NCBI GenBank assembly: GCA_036925085.1
Contig: JAUPFP010000002.1
Span: 13,858,100-13,922,099 of the forward strand
Length of the DNA: 64,000 nucleotides
Source of the DNA: Brachycybe producta
Taxonomy: Eukaryota > Arthropoda > Diplopoda > Playtdesmida > Andrognathidae
Reading direction: 5' to 3'
A program made the translations under genes and the position numbers. This document shows positions 22,336 to 32,240 of the stretch, piece by piece (positions within the stretch are counted from its first letter, which is position 1; every line of letters starts with the position of its first letter). The notes below the pieces were generated by a model. The model was not told where the DNA came from and did not search any database. It saw nothing but the letters and a program-made list of their open reading frames with translations.

Positions 22336-23279
22336 CTAGTCTTTCAAAATGAGCTATTTTAAATCTGTTTAAAAATGACAAAACTAAACCAATAGACTCT
22401 GGTGTTTGAATAATTACTCAAGTGTACAGTCCAGGTTGCCTATGGCAGAGGGACAATAAGCAGACATAATAATACAACACATTGCTATCTTTAAATACGG
22501 TGACAACCGCCTTAACATTTGCCTGTAACATTCTTTTAACACGAAAGATGATTTCGGCGTTTTTCTTCCATTTTGTGTTATAAACGGTTTCCACTGAATT
22601 TTAGTTTAGTTGCTTTTCTAGTGTTGAAAATGGAATAGGTTTTGTTTTGCGAAATTATTACCTATTTATTTGTGATTTTTCACTATTTTTTCTTAGTTTT
22701 CGCATCTTTTTTTATCGGAAAATCAGTTGAAATCCTTAGGAATTTGTTTCTAACCGAATAGTGTGTGTTGTTTGTGATTGGCGGCTTTGCGTTAATTCCA
22801 AAGACAAATACTCAATTTATTTTAATCGCAGTTCAACCTGTAATCTTCCAAGAGCTTAACTTTTTTTGTGTCTTATGGAGATTTTCATGTTTGAAACAAA
22901 AAATTGTATTTCTCTGACAATGTTTAGTAAAAAAACAAAAAACTTCATTTTTGTTTGTCAGACTTTGAAGTTGAACGCAGCAGCAGCTTCTTATGTTGTC
23001 TACTAACATAAAGGAAGAAAAAGTAGCCATTTTTTTTTCTAGTTTTTGTTTCCATCCTACAGATATTATTATTGATAATCTATTAATTTGTTAAATTGTT
23101 AAAATGAACCCAACTATATTATTATAACAGGTGACACCAACAACATGGAGGAGAAAATTCTATTTATCTTCTTTTTATATCAGATTCTTATGAAGAATCG
23201 AAAGCCCCCCCCCAAAAAAAAAGACGACATAAATCAACTATCCGTTCACTAATTAGTTAGCTAATCTTTTTGACTTAAT

Positions 23280-23605
23280 TAGAAAAGATAATAAGACTGT
23301 CATATTTTGCACTCAAAATCTTGTGTCTCGTACACAAGCAAATTAGAAAAGGTTATTTTATGACAGATACTGTCATATATATATGTCTGTGATATCTTAT
23401 GACTGTCATTGACTGGTGTACATGGGCCTCATTACAGAAAAATGTAGTGAAATTGTGACAATCATACATTATGCTATTAATTTACGAATTACATGTATAT
23501 CTTATATAATGCTTTACGCCAATCAACGTCTCTCGTAATATTTTCTAATAATTTAGTTTTGTTATTATTACTAGGTTATGACAGTTTACTGTCATAATAG
23601 TATTT
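23280..23605. repeat. Dispersed repeat with ATAAGACTGTCATA motifs
   Basis: Contains AATAAGACTGTCATA, TTATGACAGATACTGTCATA, CTTATGACTGTCATTGACTG and TTATGACAGTTTACTGTCAT. Related motif sets occur at about 3546-3740 and 43930-44200. Boundaries are uncertain. I infer an old inverted-repeat family. Confidence 0.35.
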
Positions 23606-23609
23606 TTTT

Positions 23610-23790
23610 TACGTTAAAAAAGTTTAAAATAAACTTTTTATGAGCAATTTTTTAAAAAATATTGTCTACTTAAAGTTGGGTCATTTTCAAAGTCTCATGA
23701 AGAGCTGAAATTTTAAAATATGGATCCTAACATGAAATGTGATTGAGCAGCTACCCTTCTAGTTTCTTACGAACGTTTTAAGGTTTGCTT
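23610..23790. mobile_element. Family A foldback MITE, partial
   Basis: AGTTTAAAATAAACTTTTTA, then the loop portion TTGTCTACTTAAAGTTGGGT, then CAGCTACCCTTCTAGTTTCT. The left outer arm is missing. Confidence 0.65.
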
Positions 23791-24796
23791 CTAAAAGACA
23801 GAAGAAGAAAAAAAAAAAAACGAGAGTCCGATTTTGGGGGTGGGGTTTTCACTCTGAAACTCACCTTAACATTGAAAATAGATGGAATTTATAGACCAAC
23901 CAACCAAAAGTGTTGTTATTTATGCATTGTTTGTTTTATTTGTTTTGTTGGTTTCCATTTTTTTTCTTCTTCTTTCGGGTTTTTTCTTCTTCTCCGAATT
24001 CAATTTGAGCCAATTTGCTTATCGATCACATCACATCTGATGGGTTTATACTTGACATTTTTTTAGTTATTTATTCATGTATTTCTCTATATGTGGTTCA
24101 TGGTTTTATATATATATATATTTAGTATTATTATTAGTGATCGATATCATCCTAATATGCAATTTGTGTGTATCGTATACAATGGTGGCAAGCGAACAAT
24201 GTTATGACCCCTAACCCCCACAGTTGAACGCAATTCATTCAATTTCTTTTATTTTATTATTATTATTATTTTCAGAGTATTTTGTCGATCGTTATAATAT
24301 TATTTATTATTAGGTGCATATTGATTCGTATCGAGAGAGGGCTCAGTGTTTAATTTGATGTTTTGTGGTGAAGTTTGCACAAAGGGAAAATAAGAGCAAT
24401 GTTGTCTGTCAATCTGTGTTCTCAATCTGTGTTCTCAATCTGTGCCATTCTCGAAGCACGTGATTTTTGCATATTTGATTATTGCGTATTTGCATAAATG
24501 CTGTGTGTTTGTTCTAGTTTTTTTGGGGTTCCCATTTTCTCGTATTTCTGTGTTTGAGCAGGGCCGACTCTTGTAAGGAGGCTTCCGTCGCGGCGATTTT
24601 GGGCCATAGGACCCACAAAAAAAAGGAAAATATTTTAATGAAGTCGTCGTATATATTAAACATGAAATGTGAATTGTGAAACACCGACCACCAAAGCCAG
24701 CCTTGGGAACCTGAAATTCCCATGTAGTGCTAGCTAGAAGCAGCCTCAACAGATGCAAATTTGCCACTGGTGGTAATGAAACCAGTTGCACATTTA

Positions 24797-25054
24797 CCTT
24801 AGAGATGCCCGATTTCGATTCTATTGATCGGAGAATCAATTTTAAGGCTTCCGATTAATCGAATGGATCGAAAATGTGCTAAATGATGAAACGTAATGAA
24901 ATTTACGAAATGCAGTCATTGAAGCAATGGAGTAAAAACATTTTTTTTAAGAGTTTTGAATCGATTTATGAATTTTTAGATAGCTTGAAACGATTAAATC
25001 GGAACCAAGAAGTTGATTTTCCGATTAGTCGAATTGGAATCGGACATCCCAAGG
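24797..25054. mobile_element. MITE with about 65-bp imperfect terminal inverted repeats
   Basis: The left arm CCTTAGAGATGCCCGATTTC continues CGATTCTATTGATCGG and AGAATCAA. The right arm read in reverse complement is CCTTGGGATGTCCGATTCCA, then ATTCGACTAATCGG and AAAATCAA. Each arm also contains CTTCCGATTAATCG or its variant. The short open frames here read through the arms and are not genes. TA dinucleotides lie close to both ends, so a Tc1/mariner-type origin is possible. Confidence 0.7.
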
Positions 25055-25919
25055 ATAACTCACCTGTGCCTATTTTTAAATTGGTCGATTCTCGAATTGC
25101 CGACGAGGTGGACGGCCAAATGTTTTCCTTCTTGGCACACTTAGGAGAGTGAGTTCTACCAATAATTTGCAAAAAAAAAAAGGCGAATTGGGACCAATTT
25201 AGTGCTTTACTGACGAGTCATCATCATTGCTGACAAAAGATGGCCCTCTGAGCAAGGTTAGGTTATTTGTGCATTGCGATCTCCTACCTTGATATACATT
25301 ACATACATTATTATATATCATTGTCTATCTATATCTGGTGTAGAAATACATATCTCTGTGTTGTTGTTCTACTTATTTTCTCGTGTATATAATACTAATA
25401 GGGGGTAGGAGGACCCAGTAAATAATTGGATCCGGGTACCTTTATGAATTGTTCATTTATGGGGTGGGGTGACTCCTATAGTTGTACATTGTTTTTTCTA
25501 TACAAACAGTGAGTCTCGTGTCTCTCACTCACGATATCGATTACCTTACAAGGGGGGGTTGGGGATAAGTGTCACATATATATTATTATTATTATTATAA
25601 TATTGTGGTATTGTTGTTGTTTCACAATGACTGGCTTTTTTTAAACAAAAACAAAAACTTTTACATTTGAGGGCTTTTAATTTTAATTATTAATGTTGCA
25701 GAATCTGTAATCCACACCCATGCATGCATGCAGTCAGTGTTGCAGTTTTGTAGAATTGCGAAAACGGAACTCTCGCTTCAAAAATAAAAGAGTTCGGATT
25801 GGTTGAAGTGGCAAAAGAGAACACATCCTTAACGCCTAAAAGCAGAACGAATTCAATTTGTCAGCATTTTTCACCATTATGCAATTGCATGAACAAGAAT
25901 TAGGCAAAAAAAAAAAACA

Positions 25920-26310
25920 ACTTAAGGTGGTTTTAAAATGTAAAACGCTTCTAGTTTCTAAAACACATTCAAGTTTCTGTTTATTTTGCTCCTGAAAGAC
26001 ATTTCAGGAGCAAAATAAACAGAGACTTGAATGTCTTTTAGAAACTAGAAGGGTAGCTCAATCACCTAGTTGTTATTTTTCATAGTTGATATTTTTTAAA
26101 ATAAGCTTTTTAGGTGAGTTTGAAAGTGGCCCAACTTTTTAAGTATAGACGGTATTTTTCCATTTTTGTCTATAAAATGTTTTATTTTGAAAATTTCAAC
26201 ATGAAAATACTCTGAGCTGCCTTTCTAGTTTCTAAAACAGTCACTTGTTTCTCTTAATTTTTCTATTTTGAAAGACACAGAATAATCAGGGTTCGGGGAA
26301 GTTGATTGTT
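25920..26310. mobile_element. Family A foldback MITE with a 47-bp terminal hairpin
   Basis: Within this copy, 25951-25997 and 26002-26048 are complementary over 47 bp with two mismatches and a 4-base loop, spanning CTAGTTTCTAAAACACATTC through GCTCCTGAAA. The rest is a standard family A layout (loop with GGCCCAACTTTTTAAG, right arm ending TTTCTAGTTTCTAAAACA and GAAAGACACAGAATAATCAG). It looks like two copies fused head to head. Confidence 0.8.
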
Positions 26311-27285
26311 GATAAACCAACTAAAACTGACAAAGACGATCTTTTTTTTTCTTTCTGTTTGACAATCCTAGCTTGTCAAACCTGGATTGTCTTTCAGTAT
26401 TTGCCACTAACCGCGTTTCGGTTAGCTTTTCTTGTGTTTTCTTATGAAATTCTATTGTAGACAAGAGCCTTAATTTCTTTCGTCTTTTTTTTTAACTAAT
26501 TAATTGCTCCTGTTCTCAAACACTACAAAGTAATTAAATTATCTCAACAACAACAACCATCTAAAAGATTGACGACGTTGATTTCCGGCTGAACAGAAAA
26601 TCGAAGGCTCCAAGATTTTTTGATAAGCTTTAATTTAGATAGGATTGATTTAAGTAAAATCAATCCACAAATGATCAATTTTTGGATTGACAAAGGAAGG
26701 TTTGTCAAAAGTCGGGAAACCTTCTCTGCGGGCACCCTTTTAAAACCGGCTTTGTTTTTTGTCTAAAGCCTTGTTCCCACGCATGAAACTGAAACTTGCA
26801 ATTTTGAAACAGAATTTGTGTGAATCCCAACCACACACATTTTTTTTTTTGCATTCAAAAGGTGTTTTTTCTTTTGCTCAATAGAGGGCACACAAATTCC
26901 GTTATTTTCTGATTATTTCGCAGAAAAGGAAATTGCATTTTCTGGTCTTCGTTTCCTGATCAGAATTCCGCACGTGTTTTTGCAAAGATTTTTTTGGTAC
27001 ATTTTCTATAGCAGTCAACACTTCGTCTGTTAGAAAAGAAATTGCAAATGTTGTTGATGAATTTGCGAATTCAATTTGCTTAGATTTATTATTATTAATA
27101 ATACACATACTGACTTTTGAAAAGAACCTAGAATATGGTTTTTAAATGGGGACCAACATCTTCTTTTTGGTTTTTGTGTTTTTGAAGCTTTTTCTCTCTC
27201 TCCAAAATGTATTACATTTGTAGTATTTTTGTGGTTGTTTTATATAGAAATGAGGATGTTATTGGTGGTGGGTGTGATGATGTAT

Positions 27286-27291
27286 GGAGAG

Positions 27292-27324
<33 letters not shown>

Positions 27325-27333
27325 GAGAGAGAT
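27286..27333 (+). repeat. (GA)n/(GACA)n microsatellite
   Basis: GA repeats interrupted by GACAGACAGACA. Confidence 0.95.
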
Positions 27334-28666
27334 GCATTTCAAAGAAATAAATGACTAATAAAAAATTCTCGCAAAGAAATATTGATATGAGAAACAGCAG
27401 ATTGAAGTGAACTTCTGAAAGATGTATAATGTATGTTCGGTGTGTTTTTTGACGGCTTATTTTACATTTATTGATTGATTGATTGATCGATTCGTGTGTT
27501 AACGATTGGACAAGGGTGAAGACGAATTTTAGACCCTTTTTTTGTATCACAGTTACATTCAATTCCGACATCAACTTCCGATTCCAGCATTTCTTTGTAA
27601 TTTCCACATCTACTTTATTTATAATTTGTACGTGAATTGTTCCAGTTACTCAGGACATTAGTGCTAAACTCATCAACTTTTGATGGAAAGTTTCGTGTAA
27701 AAGTTCATGAGAAGTAAACCCGTCACGCAACTTGCACGAACGAAAAAGGGGACTATTTATGACTTAAGCAAAAATGTGTCTACTGGGGTTACACTGTACA
27801 TACAGTATATGCAAAGGGGCTGCTATAGGGAATAATACCTAGTTGCAATTCTCTCGTGTATTTCCTGTTCCCAAATATACAGTGTTTCGAACTCTCACAT
27901 CGACTTCCGTTTCTATCTGTCCTCTTGTTCAGTTCCTCACATCTTACAATTGTCACATGAAAATCAAAAATCACTAGTATGTTTTTAATACTCATATTGT
28001 TAAACTGCATTTCCGTCATTCCGATCCGAAGAAGACTCATTTCAGCCCCTCAACGACTGAAAATGACTAAAGTTTAATTTTTCCAAAAATGTATTTGTGT
28101 GTAGACACACAGTGTAAGTAAGGTGGTTTAACCCGCCTCTTGAAACTGACCATTGTTTCAGAGGTTCTGTTTTTCCTTTTAGTTTATTCTAGCCCACAAT
28201 AGGCGGGACAAAAAGGATTTCACCACATGGTTAGTGGTGGTGGTGGCGGCCCTGATGGGGTCTAATTACGAGGATGGCAAAATTCAAGTGTTCTGATTGT
28301 AATGTATTTTGTTTAGAAAAAAAAAAGATTTGTGTTCCCCTTTGAAGAAGAAGAATGGTTTTCTGGTCCTACGTTTTTTTTTAATATTCATATCAGTTGT
28401 CATGGAGACACACAAAAAAGTATTTCTTTTTTTAACATTTCAATTTTTGGCAACAACAAAAAAGACAATCAGTTTTTTCTTACATTAAGATGCAAGAAAT
28501 GGTTTCAAAGAAATTAATAACAAAAGGTGTATTTTGGATTAGGTTCACAGAAACAGAAAAAAATGTTAATGAAATTTCAAGTTAATATTGGATTTTTTTT
28601 TCTTTTGAAATTTCATATGAAATTATTTGTCAAAATGGGAATGGCAATTTTGAATTTTCAGTAACA

Positions 28667-28713
28667 ATTGTTGAGCCATTGTGTCATTGTTGAGCCATTG
28701 TGTCATTGTTGAA
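28667..28713 (+). repeat. Tandem repeat, about 2.5 x 19 bp
   Basis: The unit ATTGTTGAGCCATTGTGTC occurs twice exactly, followed by a partial third unit. Non-coding context. Confidence 0.9.
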
Positions 28714-29029
28714 TCCATTCTGTTATTGGTATATATACTGTATATAGTTGCAGCACTGTAATTTGAAGCGTGTGACGTCAGAAGAAGTCTTTGCGTTAAT
28801 AGCACCACCACCACCACCACCCTCTTCTTTTGTATCTTACAAGATTCCACGGACCTCTAAAGGTTCGTTTGGTAGAATGCTTAGATAAAACCTTTCAGCT
28901 TTTGTACTCGGTCATCTTCAGCTACAACGTAACATTTCAGCTTTTCAGGTCACGTACATGTAATTACTTCCAAGTACCTCAATGAATTTATTTTAATGCA
29001 CAAAATTATTATATATATATATACATGTA

Positions 29030-29455
29030 ATATCCCAGGTCTGTTTATGTATGTGTGTGTGTGTGTGTGGACTAACGCTGTGTCGGAATTTATATAAATT
29101 TAAATAAATGAAGAAATGAACCTCTTTTTTTTTCAAGGTCAACTATATGTTGCACACTCCTCATCCAAGAACCCCATGAAATTAAAATGGAGAGGGGGAA
29201 AGGTTGGAAAGTGTAGAGGAGGGGATGAGAGAGAGAGAAACGTGGAGGGGGGAAAAGTGGGAGGGGGTGACTGAAATTGGAGAGGGGAAAAGGTCGGAAA
29301 GTGTAGAGGGGAGAGAGAAAAACGTGGAGGGAGAAGGGAGGGGGTGACTGAAATTCAATTGAAATGAAAGGAGTAAAAAAAGGAAAAAACGACGCGCATG
29401 CGCACAATTGCCTGTGAATTTTGCTCCCGTCATTTATGACGGGTTACCCCACTAG
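29030..29455. mobile_element. Composite family B element, copy 2
   Basis: Matches copy 1 from AATATCCCAGGTCTG to TTACCCCACTAG. The purine-rich section is internally duplicated (GGAGAGGGGG...AAAGGTTGGAAAGTG occurs twice, slightly diverged). The nested palindrome is absent: GCATGCGCACAATTGCC runs straight into TGTGAATTTTGCTCCCG. Confidence 0.7.
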
Positions 29456-29467
29456 TATATAAATATA

Positions 29468-29925
29468 TAAATATTATATTAAATATATAAATTTAAATAA
29501 ATGAAGAAATGAACAGCTTTTTTTTTTCAAGGTCAACTATATGTTGCACGCTTCCCATCCAAGAACCCCATGATATTAAATTGGAGAGGGGAAAAGGTTG
29601 GAAAATGTAGAAGGGGGGAGAAACGTGGAGGGTGGAAAAAGTGGGAGGGGTGACTGAAATTGAAATGAAAAGAGTAAAAAAGAAACAAACGAAGCGCATG
29701 AGCACACCAGGGAAAATGAAAACTTCATTTTCTCTTTCAAATATAAAAAAGGGAGGGGATAGAATTTCTTTTCCTCCGCCCTTTTATGAACGTCATCAAT
29801 TTCTAATTGGTTTGTTACTTGGTCTGACGTCATAAAAGGGCGGAGGAAAAGAAATTCTAATGCTGGGCACAATTGCCGGTGAATTTTGCTCCCGTCATTT
29901 ATGACAGGTTACCCCACTAGTATTC
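29468..29925. mobile_element. Composite family B element, copy 3
   Basis: Lies in tandem with copy 2, separated only by a short AT spacer. Contains CAAGGTCAACTATATGTTGC, the purine-rich section, a GAAGCGCATGAGCAC variant, the nested palindrome and the TTACCCCACTAG end. Confidence 0.7.
29758..29885. mobile_element. Nested palindrome inside family B copy 3
   Basis: Same hairpin as at 22170: ATAGAATTTCTTTTCCTCCG in one arm, its complement after a short loop, ending in TGCTGGGCACAATTGCC. Compared with copy 1 the loop differs by one G, and the left flank is shortened. Confidence 0.75.
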
Positions 29926-31384
29926 TATATTCAGCTAGAAAAATGTTCATCTTTAGCGGCGCGCTAACTAAAAAAAAAGCCTTTAAAACGTTTAAATGTC
30001 AACTTTTCTGACGTCACAAGCTTTAGTTTACGGTGCGGCCCGCAACTATATACAGTATGATTGTCCGCTTTTAGTAGAAAGAGATACTAGAATTTATTAA
30101 GCTGAGATTTCTGTTAAAATATGCATTTTATATTAATATGACGACGACAATGGTTTTATGTTTTACACTTTGTTGAATCTAATCACTAGTGCAAACAAAC
30201 AATTCTAATTAATGCGCTTGTATAATGTGTTTTCTAGCCATTAACAACTGAGTATTTATATGGATAGATATGTTTTTTTAGGGGGGAACATACATTACAT
30301 TAGAAACTTTTGTTTTCCCCATTTTTTTTAATTTTGTTAGCAAATAATGTGTCTCAATAGATTGAACATAATAAAAGGCCAAAATGAGAATGAAAAACAT
30401 AATTGGACCAAAATGGTTGTTTTGGACGGACGGTCGGACGGACAACCAATGTTAATAATGCAAACCCTAAACCACTTGATGATGATATTCAGGAAGAAGT
30501 TCCCCGTCCTCCGTCCGTACGACAGATTTCATTAAAACGTAATTGTTGTTCCTACCTAATTTTGGGCGTAGACCCCACCGACCACAAAATTCTCAAAAGT
30601 TTCGAGTCAAATTTAAAGTTCTCTACAACTTCCAATAGCAAAATAGGGTCGGTCACTCAATAACGTTTGGGGTCTTTTTTTTTCTAACCTAACCAAATGG
30701 GAGGGGTTATCTGGTGTTAACAATCTAGGCCACAAAAATACGTGCTATTTGCTCTTAATAGGCAAGCAATAATGGCAGCAAAACTGAGTGATTTGTGTTT
30801 TTGAGTTGATTGCAATTTGTGCAAAAGTAGCAGTTTCTTTTGCAAGAGACTTGAGCTCAAGTTAGGCAGCTGTCTGTGTCTTGCAGTGGCTAAAAAACGT
30901 TGCAGACGGTTAGGTTAGATGATTGTGGTCGATACTAATGTTCGTTTCAGTAATAATACAGTAGTGTACGTACTTGAAACAAAAAGGTATTGCACTGGTT
31001 TCTTGTACCCCACTGACTTTACCATAAGTGCACCATTTGCAGAAGTTATTTGATTCGTTTCTTGAAGTAAATATTTCATTGAGAAAAATAGCCAGTGTTA
31101 TCACATCATGTAGTAATGCAATGTCATTCAATTTCTACTGCGCATGTGCACAATACTACAGCACACACGTAGCACAGCAGTGATTCCCAAAGGAAGGGGA
31201 GGTGTGTGCCGCGGACACACTAGTATGCCGTGAGTTTTGCTAGGTGTGTGTCGCCGCCGCCTATTCGCTAAGTAAAATCAGGCCTGAAGTAGCTACTTTC
31301 GACAGACCGGAAGTATCATCCACTTTCCATTGTGATCACTGGGTTCTGATCACTTAATTGAAGTGGACTGAATCCAATCAGATC

Positions 31385-32115
31385 CAGGGTGGCTGATTTT
31401 TTTTTGATTTTTTTTAAAAAAAATTAAAATAAATCGATTTATTTGATTTTTTTCTATTTATATGAAATATTAAATTTTTTTATGATGATGTTTGCAAAAA
31501 TGAGTAATAATAACATTGTTAATTGTTAAGTTGTTAGTAAAATAACTGCAAAATAAGAAAAAATGTTAATAAACATTCAAATTTGTAAATAATAAGTTTC
31601 AAGCAATTTTAATTTAACATTCTGAACATATAAACACAAGCTTTGCATTGCAGCCTTTTCATTTTCCAAAGCAAATCAGTGCCTCAAGAGGTAAACTGGG
31701 TTAAGTCACTTTTTTTTTGTTACGATTTTTACATCTACATAAGATGTAAAATTCGTCTTTTTTAAACAGCTTGTCAAGTTTTATCAGGAGTAAACAGTGT
31801 TAAGTCCACGGTTTGTGTTAAGTCCTATTGCATCAATGAAGAGAAAAACTTTCTGAGGATTACTATTACTATTTATATGAGTGTATATCTCTTTAAGGAT
31901 TTTTCCACCAGTCAATTGGGGGATACTTCCTCAGGTTTATCTTCCAAAAAAATAATACATTAATGAAAGGAAAGGACCACCGGACTTTATTTTATAAAAA
32001 CATAGAGAAAAATGCTGGGAACTGTTTTATTTTTATTACGTATAATTTTAATGTTTAAATAACTGTAAATTTTTTCTAAAAAAAAAATCATTTGATTTAA
32101 ATCACCGCCACCCTG
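31385..32115. mobile_element. Non-autonomous hAT-type element, 731 bp
   Basis: It starts CAGGGTGGCTGATTT and ends AAATCACCGCCACCCTG. Reverse complementing the end gives CAGGGTGGCGGTGATTTAAA, so the ends are inverted repeats continuing into ATCAAATGATTTTTTT-type sequence. The exact 8-bp duplication ATCAGATC flanks it at 31377-31384 and 32116-32123. An 8-bp duplication and CAG/CTG ends are diagnostic for hAT-superfamily insertion. The AT-rich interior holds no transposase frame. It ends 125 bp before the first recognisable flippase exon. Confidence 0.85.
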
Positions 32116-32240
32116 ATCAGATCCAAATGTCAATATATTAAAAATATTTACCAAATCGAAATGAACAAAACGAAAATCCATTTTTAATTTTCTAATAAAA
32201 TAATATTTGTATTATTTTATGTTTTTTTGTTTTGTTATAG

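Larger units (their letters stand above)
21081..32240. other. Repeat-rich region upstream of the flippase body
   Basis: If either candidate first exon is right, this is flippase intron 1. I see no other gene. It contains three copies of composite family B, family A copies, a hAT-type element, several inverted-repeat elements and microsatellites, listed separately. Less AT-rich patches at 24.5-24.75, 30.4-30.7 and 31.15-31.35 kb look like eroded transposon sequence. The last has GTGATTCCCAAAGGAAGGGG and GTGTGCCGCGG motifs typical of hAT ends. Confidence 0.5.

Noticed and set aside
24883-25152. 89-codon plus-strand gene
   Set aside because: The frame reads through the inverted arms of a MITE (24797-25054), and there is no splice or family support.
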